64,000 nt of DNA from CAVTQY01 sp963736975 (GCA_963736975.1 CAVTQY010000001.1:744001-808000), one strand, 5' to 3'. Shown: positions 26,554-35,923, counted from the first letter of the stretch. Numbers and translations: made by a program. Notes: generated by a model from the letters alone, not told the origin.

Positions 26554-27104
26554 ACGTCGTTCCTCTGGCGATCCAGGACGTTCTGTTGATCACACCAACC
26601 CGCTTCCCCGATGAGCGGGGCTTCTTCTCCGAAACCTGGAGCCAGCGTCGCTACGCCGACTCCGGCATTCCCGGCCCGTTCGTGCAGGACAATCACAGCC
26701 TCTCCGCCCGCGCGGGCACTGTCCGCGGCCTGCATGCGCAGATCGCACCGAGCGTGCAAGGCAAGCTGGTGCGGGTCGTGCGCGGCGCCGTCTGGGACGT
26801 GGCGGTGGATCTCCGGCACGGCTCGCCGAGCTTCGGCCGCCATGTCGGCGCCATCCTGAGCGCCGCCAACTGGCAGCAGCTATGGATACCAGGCGGCTTC
26901 CTGCACGGTTTCTGCACGCTCGAGCCGGACACCGAAGTGACATACAAAGTCACCGCGTTTTACGATCGCGAAGCCGAGCGTGGAGTGATCTGGAACGATC
27001 CCGATCTGGCGCTTCCCTGGCCGCTGCAAGGAGACGCGCTGCTGTCGGAGAAGGACCGGCGACTTCCCAGGCTGGCCGATTGTCCGGCCTGGTTCAGCCT
27101 GTAA
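26550..27104 (+). CDS. rfbC: dTDP-4-dehydrorhamnose 3,5-epimerase
   Basis: 184 residues from GTG 26550, overlapping the rfbA stop by 4 bases. Cupin-fold epimerase with 'DERGFFSETW', 'QDNHSLSARAGTVRGLHAQ' holding the catalytic His, 'WDVAVDLRHGSPSFG' and 'YDREAERGVIWNDPDLALPWP'. A length near 180 is normal. Confidence 0.96.
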   Translation: MNVVPLAIQDVLLITPTRFPDERGFFSETWSQRRYADSGIPGPFVQDNHSLSARAGTVRGLHAQIAPSVQGKLVRVVRGAVWDVAVDLRHGSPSFGRHVGAILSAANWQQLWIPGGFLHGFCTLEPDTEVTYKVTAFYDREAERGVIWNDPDLALPWPLQGDALLSEKDRRLPRLADCPAWFSL

Positions 27105-27106
27105 TC

Positions 27107-27997
27107 GTGGCGATACTGGTTACAGGCGGAACGGGTCAACTCGCGACCGCGCTCGCGACGTTAGACCGTACCCGCTTTCACCGCGTCGGCCGCCCCGATT
27201 TCGATTTCGACCGACCCGTCAGCGTGGCAGAGGTCTTTCGAACCGTCGCGCCGTCGCTTGTGGTGAACGCAGCCGCCTACACTGCCGTCGATGCCGCGGA
27301 ATCCAACGCCGCCGCCGCGTATCGAGCCAATCGCGACGGTCCGGCGCTGTTGGCTGGATTGTGCGAAAATGCCGGCATCCCACTGATTCATGTCTCGACC
27401 GATTATGTCTTCGACGGGCTGAAACCCGAGCCCTATGTCGAAACCGACCCGACCGCGCCGCAAGGTGTCTATGGCGCAAGCAAACTCGCCGGCGAGGTTG
27501 CGGTGCTGGCCGCCTGCCGGCGTGCCGCCGTGCTGCGCACCGCCTGGGTCTATGCCCCGACAGGGCGTAATTTCGTGCTCACGATGCTGAACGCGGCACG
27601 CAAGACCAACCAGCTCCGGGTGGTTGCCGACCAGCAAGGCTGTCCGACGGCCGCGGCGGATCTGGCGGGTGCTATCATCGCGGTTATCGACCGGATGGAA
27701 GCCGGCGCCTGGCAGCCGGAGTTCGCCGGGGTGTTTCATGCCGCCGGCACCGGCAGTACGAGCTGGCATGGTTTCGCCGGCGCCATTTTCGCGGAGGCCG
27801 CGCGGCACGGATTCACGCTGCCGACGGTCTCACCGATCGCCACGGCAGACTGGCCTACCCCGGCGAAGCGTCCGGCCAACTCTCGCCTCGACTGCGGCAA
27901 GCTCGCCGCCGTATTCGGCCACACACTGCCGCCCTGGCGCGACGCCCTCGCCCGCACCATCGACACGATCTTCGCGTCACGGCCGGTGGCCGCGTAG
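27107..27997 (+). CDS. rfbD: dTDP-4-dehydrorhamnose reductase
   Basis: Last step of dTDP-L-rhamnose synthesis. 296 residues from GTG 27107, two bases after the rfbC stop. The Rossmann loop 'GGTGQLA', 'NAAAYTAVDAAE', the catalytic 'STDYVFDG' and 'YGASKLAGE' (Tyr-Lys) are all present, then 'RTAWVYAPTGRNFV'. The frame is open well upstream inside rfbC, but the family start requires this GTG. Confidence 0.95.
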   Translation: MAILVTGGTGQLATALATLDRTRFHRVGRPDFDFDRPVSVAEVFRTVAPSLVVNAAAYTAVDAAESNAAAAYRANRDGPALLAGLCENAGIPLIHVSTDYVFDGLKPEPYVETDPTAPQGVYGASKLAGEVAVLAACRRAAVLRTAWVYAPTGRNFVLTMLNAARKTNQLRVVADQQGCPTAAADLAGAIIAVIDRMEAGAWQPEFAGVFHAAGTGSTSWHGFAGAIFAEAARHGFTLPTVSPIATADWPTPAKRPANSRLDCGKLAAVFGHTLPPWRDALARTIDTIFASRPVAA

Positions 27998-28040
27998 GGC
28001 GGATGAGCGAAGCGCTGCGGGTCTCTTGCGGCCGGCCCCA

Positions 28041-28946
28041 ATGACCACTGTAGCGATTCTCCTTTCCACGTACAACGGCGCGCGCTTCCTGCCCGAGCAA
28101 CTCGACAGTCTCGCAGCGCAGACGCATCGCGAGTGGGTGCTCTACTGGCGCGACGACGGCTCAACCGACGCCTCACCACACTTGGTGCGTGCTTTCATCG
28201 CTCGCCTCGCCCCCGGACGCGCCGTCACGCTCGACGATCCCGGCCGGTTCGGCGCGACGGAGAGCTTCCTGCGGCTGTTGCGGACAGCAACCGCGGCCGG
28301 ACACGAGCTGACCGGTTTCGCCGACCAGGACGATGTCTGGCTCCCCGACAAGCTCGCCTTCGCCGCACAGACGCTGCAACCCTACACCGAACCGGCGCTC
28401 TATTTCGCCCGCCAGCAATTGGTGGATGCTGCGCTGCGGCCGCTTGGCCTCTCTCCCATCCGCCGACCTGGCTTCCCCGCCGCACTGACGCAGAACGTCG
28501 CGACCGGCTGCACGGTTGTGCTCAACGGGGCGGCAGCCCGGCTCGTGGCAGGCAGCAGGGCGCCGGCCGCAGCCAACCACGACTGGTGGTCCTACCTGAT
28601 CGCGGCCGGTGCCGGCGCGCGTCTGATCCATGATGACCGACCGGTGGTGCTCTACCGTCAGCACGGCGCCAATGTCGTCGGCGCACCGGTCTCCCCGGTG
28701 CACCGCGGCCTCGCCGCGCTCCACCGCGGACCGTCCGCGTTCATGAACGTCATGCGCCAGAACGTGTTCGCGCTCGCCGATCAGGGGCATCTCCTGACCC
28801 CCGACGCACGCCGGCAGGTGGACACGTTGGCACGCGCGCTTCGCAGCAACGCATTCACGCGGATGAAGGTCCTGGCGATGCCCGGGCTGGTGCGGCAGAC
28901 TTGGCTGGAGACGCTGATCTTCCGGCTCTGGTTCGTGCTCGGCTGA
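28041..28946 (+). CDS. Family 2 glycosyltransferase (rhamnosyltransferase-like)
   Basis: 301 residues from ATG 28041. GT-A fold: 'AILLSTYNGARFLPEQLDSL', 'WRDDGSTD' for nucleotide-sugar binding, and 'GFADQDDVWLPDKL' with the DXD metal site. The 'DQDDVW' form is typical of O-antigen/rhamnan glycosyltransferases. Following rfbBACD by 43 bases it probably transfers rhamnose. The C-terminal ~90 residues have amphipathic helices and may dock at the membrane. Confidence 0.9.
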   Translation: MTTVAILLSTYNGARFLPEQLDSLAAQTHREWVLYWRDDGSTDASPHLVRAFIARLAPGRAVTLDDPGRFGATESFLRLLRTATAAGHELTGFADQDDVWLPDKLAFAAQTLQPYTEPALYFARQQLVDAALRPLGLSPIRRPGFPAALTQNVATGCTVVLNGAAARLVAGSRAPAAANHDWWSYLIAAGAGARLIHDDRPVVLYRQHGANVVGAPVSPVHRGLAALHRGPSAFMNVMRQNVFALADQGHLLTPDARRQVDTLARALRSNAFTRMKVLAMPGLVRQTWLETLIFRLWFVLG

Positions 28947-28991
28947 CGCAAAACCTTGGCGCGGCCCGTGGTAGCGACATATCCCCGTCCC

Positions 28992-29738
28992 ATGGATGCG
29001 ATCCGGGTGGAAGGGCTGACCAAACGCTACGGCGACATCCTGGCGCTCGATGCGCTCGACTTCGCCGTGCCAGCCGGCGCCACCGTCGGCCTGCTCGGCG
29101 GCAATGGCGCCGGCAAGACCACCACCATCGCGCTTTTGCTCGGCTTGCTGATCCCCACTGCCGGCCGCATCACTGTGCTTGGCCATGACATGGCGCGCGA
29201 CCGCTTCGCCGCCCTTGCGCGGATGAATTTCTCCTCCCCGTATCTCGCACTGCCGCAGCGCCTCACGGTGGCCGAGAACCTGCGCGTCTATGGCCACCTC
29301 TATGGTGTGCGCGGGCTCGAACGGCGCATCCGCGAGCTGACCGAGGAACTCGATCTCGCCGACCTCCTGCACCGCCCCGCCGGCAATCTCTCCGCCGGCC
29401 AGAAAACCCGCGTCGCGCTGGCCAAGGCTCTGATCAACCGCCCGGAGATCCTGCTGCTCGACGAGCCGACCGGCAGCCTCGACCCCGATACGGGCGACTG
29501 GGCCCGCACTTTGCTGGAGCGCTACCGAGCGGAGACCGGCTGCACCATTCTGCTCGCCTCGCATAACATGGCGGAGGTGGAACGGCTCTGCTCGCTCGTG
29601 CTGATGCTGAAGCGCGGCCGCATCGTCGATCGCGGCAGTCCCGCCGAGTTGCTCGACCGTTACGGAAGGGACGACATGGAGGAGGTGTTCCTGGACATTG
29701 CCCGCAACCGCGGCGCCGCAGTGAGCGTGAACGCATGA
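28992..29738 (+). CDS. ABC transporter ATP-binding protein (ABC-2 type)
   Basis: 248 residues from ATG 28992 (a TTG at 28956 would add 12). Walker A 'GGNGAGKTT', signature 'LSAGQ', Walker B 'ILLLDEPTGSLD' and the switch His in 'LLASHNMAEVE' are all intact, so it should hydrolyse ATP. There is no extra C-terminal sugar-binding domain of the Wzt kind. It overlaps the permease by 4 bases. Confidence 0.93.
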   Translation: MDAIRVEGLTKRYGDILALDALDFAVPAGATVGLLGGNGAGKTTTIALLLGLLIPTAGRITVLGHDMARDRFAALARMNFSSPYLALPQRLTVAENLRVYGHLYGVRGLERRIRELTEELDLADLLHRPAGNLSAGQKTRVALAKALINRPEILLLDEPTGSLDPDTGDWARTLLERYRAETGCTILLASHNMAEVERLCSLVLMLKRGRIVDRGSPAELLDRYGRDDMEEVFLDIARNRGAAVSVNA

Positions 29739-30541
29739 GCGGGTCCTCGGCGCGCCGGATCTGGGCGATGCTGTACCGGCACCTGGCGCTGTATCGCCGT
29801 TCCTGGCCGCGCCTACTGGAGCTGGCCTACTGGCCCGTGCTGCAGATGTTCATCTGGGGCTTCACCGCCCGCTTCATCGCCATGCGCGTCGGCACCAGCC
29901 GTGCGGCCCTGGCTGCCTCCGCCCTGCTCGGCGGCGTGCTGCTATGGGAAGTCGCGTTGCGCAGCCAGATGGGCGTGGCGATCTCCTTCATGGAGGAGAT
30001 GTGGTCGCGCAATCTCGGCCATATCTTCGTCTCCCCGCTGCGACCGTGGGAGCTGGTCGCCGCATTGCTCGGCATGTCGGTGGTCCGCATCGCCGTCGGC
30101 GTGCTGCCGGCAATCGGCATCGCCTGGCTTCTGTATGCATACAACCTGTTCGCCCTCGGCCCCATCCTGGTGCTGTTCTTCATGAACCTGATGATCATGG
30201 GCTGGTGGGTGGCGCTTGGCGTCGTGAGCCTGATCCTCCGCCACGGCGCCGGCGCAGAGTCGCTCGCCTGGTCGGTGCTGTTCGCGCTCACGCCGTTCGC
30301 CGCGGTGTTCTATCCGGTCGCCGTGCTGCCCTTTCCGATGCGAGCGATCGCCTGGACCATCCCCGCTTCGCATGTCTTTGAAGGAATGCGCGCGGTGCTT
30401 ATGCAGGGCGTGGTGCACTGGACCGAGCTTGCCGCGGCCTTCGGCCTCAACGCGTTGTGGGCGGGCCTCGCGGCGCTTCTGTTCGCCTACCAGTTTCGCC
30501 AGGCGCGAGTCCGCGGCGCCCTGCTGAGTATCGGCGAATGA
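29735..30541 (+). CDS. ABC-2 type transporter permease
   Basis: 268 residues, six membrane helices, with the ABC-2 pattern 'LLGGVLLWEVALRSQMGVAISFMEEMWSRNLGHIFVSPLRPWEL' in the middle and 'LPFPMRAIAWTIPASHVFEGMRAVL' near the end. It pairs with the ATPase overlapping it upstream. The GT2 and rfb neighbours suggest export of a glycan or glycolipid, but ABC-2 drug/lipid export is equally possible. Confidence 0.9.
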   Translation: MSGSSARRIWAMLYRHLALYRRSWPRLLELAYWPVLQMFIWGFTARFIAMRVGTSRAALAASALLGGVLLWEVALRSQMGVAISFMEEMWSRNLGHIFVSPLRPWELVAALLGMSVVRIAVGVLPAIGIAWLLYAYNLFALGPILVLFFMNLMIMGWWVALGVVSLILRHGAGAESLAWSVLFALTPFAAVFYPVAVLPFPMRAIAWTIPASHVFEGMRAVLMQGVVHWTELAAAFGLNALWAGLAALLFAYQFRQARVRGALLSIGE

Positions 30542-31158
30542 CGATCACCAGTTTCTGGCTGGTCCGCCACGCTTTGGTCGATGAGAACGCCCGCGCCATC
30601 CTCTACGGCACCCTCGACGTGGAGCTCTGCCCGGCGACGCTGGCCGAGCAGGGGCCAATGTACGAATTGCTGGCGCTCCGCCTGCCGCGCCCGGCCGCCT
30701 GGATCGTCACGCCGCTGTCGCGCACCCGCCGCACCGCCGAAGCCATTTTCGCCGCCGGCTATCCGCGCACCGAACTCGCCGTTGAACCCGACCTCGCCGA
30801 ACAGCATCTCGGGGAATGGCAAGGCCTCGCGCATGCCGAGCTGCCGCCCCGGCTGACCCTGCCCAAGCACGCCTTCTGGCCGCTCGGCGGCTGGGAACGC
30901 CCGCCCGGCGGAGAAAGCATGGCCGAGGTGATCCTGCGCACTGGCGCGGCGATGGAACGCCTGGCGCAGGAGCATTCCGGGCGCGATGTGGTGATCGTCG
31001 GCCATGGTGGCGCTATCCGCGCCGCCGTCGCCCACGCACTGCGCATCGGCCCCGATAACGCGCTGCATCTTGCCATCCAGAACCTGTCGCTCACGCGGGT
31101 CGAACGGCATCCGGACGCCTGGCGGGTAGTCTGCGTCAACGAGCTTCCCGGATATTGA
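30538..31158 (+). CDS. Histidine phosphatase family protein
   Basis: 206 residues from ATG 30538, overlapping the permease stop. 'FWLVRHALVDEN' holds the phospho-accepting His (RHA rather than RHG), the second Arg is in 'TPLSRTRRTAEAIF', the acid is in 'LAEQHLGEWQG', and the second His is in 'IVGHGGAIRAAVAHAL'. It looks catalytically complete. Its coupling to a sugar/ABC cluster suggests a sugar-phosphate substrate, but this family is broad. Confidence 0.9.
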   Translation: MTITSFWLVRHALVDENARAILYGTLDVELCPATLAEQGPMYELLALRLPRPAAWIVTPLSRTRRTAEAIFAAGYPRTELAVEPDLAEQHLGEWQGLAHAELPPRLTLPKHAFWPLGGWERPPGGESMAEVILRTGAAMERLAQEHSGRDVVIVGHGGAIRAAVAHALRIGPDNALHLAIQNLSLTRVERHPDAWRVVCVNELPGY

Positions 31159-31206
31159 CGACGCTGTAATTCGGCCAACTCCGCACGCCGTGCTACGGCG
31201 CATGGC

Positions 31207-32064
31207 ATGAAATCCCTTTTGTTAGCTGCCGCCCTGGTTTTCCTCCCTGCCCTCGCCCGGGCGCAGACCGGCATGCAGGAGCTGGTGGACCGCTCGACAC
31301 TCGCCCTGCAGGACGCGCTGAACCTGCAAGCCTCCAATCAGCCGCGCGTATCCCTGACCCATGCGCGGGCGGCGTTGATCTGCCCGCAGGTCATCAAGGC
31401 AGGGTTCTTCTTCGGCGGTTCCGGCGGCGACTGCGTCCTGGTCGCGCGCGCGGCCAACGGCACGTGGTCCTATCCGGCCTTCTACTCGATCGGCAGCGCC
31501 AGCTTCGGCCTGCAGATCGGGTTGCAGGACAGCGAGATCGTCATGCTGATCATGACGAACCGCGGCCTGAACGCGATCCTGAACAGCAGCTTCAAGATCG
31601 GCGCCGGAGCGGGGATCGCCATTGCCATGTATGGCGGCGGCGTTCAGGGCGACACCACCGCGGCGGTGGGCGCCGATATCCTGGCCTTCGCCATCTCGCG
31701 CGGCGCCTATATCGGCATTTCGCTGGAAGGCTCCATCCTGGACCAGCTCACCGGATGGAATGGGCGCTATTACGGCCAGGTGCTCGATGCGCGGCAGATC
31801 GTCATTAACATGCAGGGCGCCAATCCGGGCGCTGATCCGCTGCGAGCGCTGCTGACGCAGTATGGCAGTCAGCCGGTCGTTGCCGCGGCGCCGGCTTATC
31901 CAGTGCCAGCGGGCGGCCAGCCATACTCCGCTGCGTCCCCTCCCCCGGCCTATCAACCACCTGCTTATCAGCCACCGGCCTACGGAGGCGCGGTGCCCGG
32001 CCAGCCGATCAATCTGCAGCCCAGCGCTCCAATCCAGCAGCAGCCTCTGCCGCCGCCGCGGTAG
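31207..32064 (+). CDS. Secreted SYLF/Ysc84-domain lipid-binding protein
   Basis: 285 residues. A signal peptide (1-19, ending 'PALARA') precedes a SYLF domain: 'CPQVIKAGFFFGGSGGDCVLVAR', 'GSASFGLQIGLQDSEIVMLIM', 'GAGAGIAIAMYGGGVQGDT', 'ISRGAYIGISLEGS'. The C-terminal ~65 residues are a Pro/Gln/Tyr-rich tail with short PPAYQ repeats, likely disordered. SYLF proteins bind phospholipids. It begins 48 bases after the phosphatase and is probably exported to the envelope. Confidence 0.9.
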   Translation: MKSLLLAAALVFLPALARAQTGMQELVDRSTLALQDALNLQASNQPRVSLTHARAALICPQVIKAGFFFGGSGGDCVLVARAANGTWSYPAFYSIGSASFGLQIGLQDSEIVMLIMTNRGLNAILNSSFKIGAGAGIAIAMYGGGVQGDTTAAVGADILAFAISRGAYIGISLEGSILDQLTGWNGRYYGQVLDARQIVINMQGANPGADPLRALLTQYGSQPVVAAAPAYPVPAGGQPYSAASPPPAYQPPAYQPPAYGGAVPGQPINLQPSAPIQQQPLPPPR

Positions 32065-32463
32065 CTAGCGGCTGAGCCGGGTGCGAACGTAGATATCCGC
32101 GAGCGGCACCCGCAAACCGACGCTTTCCAGCGCAAGCTCACCCTCGACGATGGTCATCGGGCGCTCGGGCCATACTCCACTCGGTAAACGGCGCAGCAAC
32201 TCGGCGCCGGCGAGCAGGTCACGGCGAGATCCGGCACCCGCATATTATGATCAGGAAACAAATGCGGGGATGACGCCTGGGGCGGTCACCACGTCGCACG
32301 GGCTGCCGCAAGCCCGAAGGTGATTGCCGATGAGCCTACCGAGCTCACCCTGCAATGTACCATGGGTCCGGCTGGCCGGCGCCACCGCGCGCGGCTCGCC
32401 ATCTACGAGCTCGTAGGTCGCGAAGTCGCCGGAATCTCAGTTGAGGAATTCCTCGACCGACAT
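32065..32463 (-). pseudogene. Uma2-family (DUF820) endonuclease-like gene, decayed
   Basis: Reading the minus strand gives 'MSVEEFLN', a TGA where Trp is usual, then 'SGDFATYELVDGEPRAVAPASRTHG' and 'LGRLIGNHLRACGSPCDVVTAPG', which is a Uma2 N-terminus. It then shifts frame to 'HLFPDHNMRVPDLAVTCSPA', and shifts again to the family C-terminus 'LLRRLPSGVWPERPMTI' ending in TAG. The PD-(D/E)XK core between 'CSPA' and 'ELLRR' is deleted. At least one stop, one frameshift and one internal deletion make it a real pseudogene. Confidence 0.75.
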
Positions 32464-32540
32464 CCGAACCGGGATTTTTGCACGCCTTCCTCGGCCGACC
32501 CACCCTTTCGCCACCAGTGCCCCGGCGGTAGGCTCCCCCA

Positions 32541-33020
32541 ATGGCTACCCCCCTCCCGTTCTGGAAGACCAAAACGCTCGAGCAGATGACACCCGAGGAA
32601 TGGGAGTCCCTCTGCGACGGTTGCGGCCGTTGCTGCCTGCACAAGCTGCGCGATACGGATACCGAGGCCCTCGCCTATACCAACGTCGCCTGCCACCTCC
32701 TGGACCTCCAGCTCTGCCGCTGCCGCGACTATGCGAACCGAAGCCGCCGCGTGACCGATTGTGTCACCCTCACGCCGACGACGGTCCGCGAGGTGGACTG
32801 GCTCCCGCCGTCTTGCGCCTACCGGCGGATCGCCGAAGGCAAGGGCCTCGCCTGGTGGCATCCGCTGGTCTCCGGCGATCCCGATGCGGTGCACCAGGCG
32901 GGCATTTCCGTGCGCGGCCGTGCCATCGGCGAGCGCCAGGCCGGACCGCTCGACCTGCACATAACCGATTGGCCCGGCCGCGCTCCGCGGGCGCGACGGC
33001 GTAAGGAGACAACCGCATGA
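32541..33020 (+). CDS. YcgN/UPF0260 Cys-cluster protein
   Basis: 159 residues. The family core is 'CDGCGRCCLHKLRD', then 'YTNVACHLLDLQLCRCRDY' and 'DCVTLTP', giving about eight conserved Cys likely to bind Zn or an Fe-S cluster. The N-terminus 'PFWKTKTLEQMTPEEWESL' is also typical. Function is not established. The TGA overlaps the ATG of the DapA-like gene, so the two are co-translated. The last ~25 residues are Arg-rich and unconserved. Confidence 0.88.
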   Translation: MATPLPFWKTKTLEQMTPEEWESLCDGCGRCCLHKLRDTDTEALAYTNVACHLLDLQLCRCRDYANRSRRVTDCVTLTPTTVREVDWLPPSCAYRRIAEGKGLAWWHPLVSGDPDAVHQAGISVRGRAIGERQAGPLDLHITDWPGRAPRARRRKETTA

Positions 33021-33937
33021 TGGCGAACGCGTTGTTCGGCGGCGTCAATGCCGCGGTGCTCACCCCGATGAACGCCGACCTCTCGGTCGATATCGAGCGC
33101 ATGACGAAGCACTGCCGCTGGCTGCTGGCAAACGGCTGCAACGGGCTCGGCATTCTCGGCACCACCGGCGAAGCGAACAGCCTGGGCATCAATGAACGCC
33201 TCGCCGTCATGGAGAAACTCGTCGCGCACGGCATCTCCCCCGCGAAGCTGCTGCCGGGCACCGGCACCACGGCCCTGACGGACACGGTGCTGCTCACGCG
33301 CAGAGCCGCCGAACTCGGCTGCCGCGGCGCCCTGCTGCTGCCGCCATTCTATTACAAGAACCCCTCCGACGACGGGCTGTTCGCTTACTTCTCGGAGGTG
33401 ATCCAGCGCACCGGCGGCGACATCAAACTATACCTTTATCATTTCCCACAACAGGCGGTGGTCGGCTTCGGGCTCGAGCTGATCGGGCGCCTGTTGCAGG
33501 CTTTCCCAGGTGTTGTCAAAGGCATCAAGGACAGCAGCGGCGACTTCAACAACAGCCGCGCCTATGCCGAGCATTTCGCCGCGCAGGGCTTCGAGGTGTA
33601 CGCCGGCGACGACAGCTTGCTGTTGCCTCTGCTGAAGGCGGGCGGCGCCGGCTGCATCACGGCGGCCTCCAACGTCAACTGCGCGGTCGGTGCCAAGGTG
33701 TACGCCAGTTGGCAAACAACAGCCGGGGAACAGGCACAACTCACGCTTGCGGCCACGCGCAAGGCAGTCACCTCCGTGCCGCTCATTCCCGGCCTGAAAG
33801 CACTCGTCGCCCGCAACACCGGCGATCCCGCCTGGACCTGTATCCGCCCGCCGCACCTGCCACTCACCACCGAGCAGCAGAACCGCCTCTTCGCGGCGTT
33901 CGATGCCTGCGGGGTGGAGTTGGCCCGAGCCGCCTGA
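33017..33937 (+). CDS. DapA-like class I aldolase (DHDPS/NAL family)
   Basis: 306 residues, TIM barrel. 'GVNAAVLTPMNADLSVDIERM' and 'GLGILGTTGEANSLG' are the family entry, and the Schiff-base Lys is in 'VVKGIKDSSGD'. The central Tyr is in 'LYLYHFPQQ' in place of the DapA 'YNVPxRT', which argues against true dihydrodipicolinate synthase and for another pyruvate aldolase/lyase of the family. Its neighbours are a Cys-cluster protein and an FkbH-like protein, not lysine genes. Confidence 0.85.
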   Translation: MMANALFGGVNAAVLTPMNADLSVDIERMTKHCRWLLANGCNGLGILGTTGEANSLGINERLAVMEKLVAHGISPAKLLPGTGTTALTDTVLLTRRAAELGCRGALLLPPFYYKNPSDDGLFAYFSEVIQRTGGDIKLYLYHFPQQAVVGFGLELIGRLLQAFPGVVKGIKDSSGDFNNSRAYAEHFAAQGFEVYAGDDSLLLPLLKAGGAGCITAASNVNCAVGAKVYASWQTTAGEQAQLTLAATRKAVTSVPLIPGLKALVARNTGDPAWTCIRPPHLPLTTEQQNRLFAAFDACGVELARAA

Positions 33938-34028
33938 GCGTCATTCCGACCCGGTCGGACCCGTTTCAATCGACTTTCGCGCCGAAGGGCTGATACACAA
34001 GCTGGCGAAACCGATCGGGACCATCCGT

Positions 34029-35918
34029 ATGACCGCGCTTCATTGGCTGCCTCCCGCGCCTGCGGATTGGCGTGTCCGGGTACGCAGCCTTACGGGGGAT
34101 CCGGACCTCGCCTGGGCCGAGGCCATGGCGCTGGCGAACGCGAATTTGTCCTTTGTGCTCACCAACGCGCTCGATCACGCAGTCCGCCGCGCATTGACGG
34201 CACCGCCGCCCGGGCTTGCCACCAAGCCGGTACGGCTCGCCCTGCTCGGCTCCGCGACAATGGAGCACCTCTTGCCGGCCATCCGTGTCGCCGGCCTTCG
34301 GCGGGGTCTCTGGATCGATATCTACGAGAACGAATACGGGCAGTACCTGCAGGAGCTTTCGGATTCCACATCCGCCCTGCACGACTTCGCCCCCACCGCC
34401 ATCCTCGTTGCGCTGGACGCGCATCATCTTGCTGCCGCAACCAACGCGGCGTTGGACAAGTCCAGCGCCGATGCCGCGCTGGATGAAACCACCGCGCATA
34501 TCCGGGAGGTCTGGCGCCTTGCCCGCGACGCGTTCCGCTGCCCGATCATCCAGCAGACCGCACTGCCGCTGCATGCCCTGCTGCTCGGCGCCAACGAGCA
34601 TCGTCTGCCCGGCTCGCGCGCCAGCTTCATTACCCGACTGAACGCGGCGCTGCGGCCGATGGCGGATGCGGCCGGTGTGGATCTGCTGGCCCTCGACGAC
34701 TGGGTGGCGAAAGACGGCCTCGCTGCCTGGCATAATCCTACTTTCTGGCACCACGCCAAGCAGGAAGTCACGCCGGCCGCCGCGCCGGTCTATGGCGATC
34801 TGGTCGCCCGCCTGCTCGCGGCCAAACAGGGCCGCTCGGCGAAATGCCTTGTGCTCGATCTCGACAACACGGTCTGGGGCGGCGTGGTCGGCGATGACGG
34901 GCTGGAGGGCATCGTCATCGGCCAGGGCAGCGCCGGCGGCGAGGCCTATGTGGCGTTCCAGGCGTACTGCAAGGAACTGTCCCGCCGCGGCGTCATCCTC
35001 GCCGTCTGCTCCAAGAACGATGAGGCGAACGCGCTCGAACCGTTCGAAAAACATCCGGAGATGGTGTTGAAACGCGGCGATATCGCTGCCTTCGCCGCCA
35101 ACTGGTCTGACAAGGCCGCCAACATTCGTTCCATTGCCTCGGAGCTGAATATCGGTCTCGACTCGCTGGTCTTGGTCGATGACAACCCTTTCGAGCGCAA
35201 CCTCGTGCGGCGCGAGCTGCCGATGGTCGCCGTGCCAGAGGTCGGCGAGGATCCGGTCAGCTTCATCGCCGCGCTCGCCGACGGGGGCTATTTCGAAGCC
35301 CTCTCGATCACCGATGAAGATCGCGAACGTACCGCGCTCTATCACGGCAACCGCGCGCGCGAGGTGCTGCGCGAGTCCGTCACCGACCTCAACTCCTATC
35401 TGCGCGGCCTGGAAATGCAGCTCGTCTGGCGCCGCTTCGACCGGCTGGGGCTGGCCCGCATCGTGCAGCTCATCAACAGGTCGAACCAGTTCAACCTGAC
35501 CACGCGGCGCTACACGGAAGAAGACGTGCTGGCGGTCATGGACGACAAGACGGCATTCGGCTTGCAGCTTCGGCTGATTGATCGTTTTGGCGATAACGGC
35601 GTCATTGCGATCGTGATCGGCCGGCTGCGGGACGGGCGTGACCTCGATATCGACACCTGGTTGATGAGCTGCCGCGTGCTCGGCCGCCAGGTGGAGCCCG
35701 CGACCCTGAACCTGATCGCCGAGCAGGCGCGGGCGCTCGGCGCCCGGCGACTGGTGGGCACGTATATCCCGACGAAGAAGAACGGCATGGTCAAGGACCA
35801 CTACGCGAAACTCGGCTTCACCGTGATGGACAACACGCCGGAGGGCGGCAGCCGGGCGCTGCTCGACCTTGGTTCGTTCAGGCCCACCCCGACCTTCATC
35901 CACGTCACCGAGGGCTGA
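34029..35918 (+). CDS. FkbH-like HAD-IIIC protein with C-terminal GNAT domain
   Basis: 629 residues from ATG 34029. The opening 'LHWLPPAPADWRVRVRSL' and an SGNH-like N-terminal region (to ~260) are followed by the HAD core with 'LDLDNTVWGGVVGDDG' (Asp277, Asp279), 'VCSKNDEANA' and 'VLVDDNPFERNLVR'. From ~450 there is an acetyltransferase-like domain ('LVGTYIPTKKNGMVKDHYAKLGF'). FkbH proteins load glyceryl-phosphate onto acyl carrier proteins in polyketide pathways; here an ACP follows directly. The substrate here is unknown. Confidence 0.9.
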   Translation: MTALHWLPPAPADWRVRVRSLTGDPDLAWAEAMALANANLSFVLTNALDHAVRRALTAPPPGLATKPVRLALLGSATMEHLLPAIRVAGLRRGLWIDIYENEYGQYLQELSDSTSALHDFAPTAILVALDAHHLAAATNAALDKSSADAALDETTAHIREVWRLARDAFRCPIIQQTALPLHALLLGANEHRLPGSRASFITRLNAALRPMADAAGVDLLALDDWVAKDGLAAWHNPTFWHHAKQEVTPAAAPVYGDLVARLLAAKQGRSAKCLVLDLDNTVWGGVVGDDGLEGIVIGQGSAGGEAYVAFQAYCKELSRRGVILAVCSKNDEANALEPFEKHPEMVLKRGDIAAFAANWSDKAANIRSIASELNIGLDSLVLVDDNPFERNLVRRELPMVAVPEVGEDPVSFIAALADGGYFEALSITDEDRERTALYHGNRAREVLRESVTDLNSYLRGLEMQLVWRRFDRLGLARIVQLINRSNQFNLTTRRYTEEDVLAVMDDKTAFGLQLRLIDRFGDNGVIAIVIGRLRDGRDLDIDTWLMSCRVLGRQVEPATLNLIAEQARALGARRLVGTYIPTKKNGMVKDHYAKLGFTVMDNTPEGGSRALLDLGSFRPTPTFIHVTEG

Positions 35919-35923
35919 ACGAT

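Noticed and set aside
33966..35903. A 645-codon minus-strand open frame opposite the FkbH-like gene.
   Set aside because: It is an antisense shadow; the plus-strand protein has intact HAD motifs.
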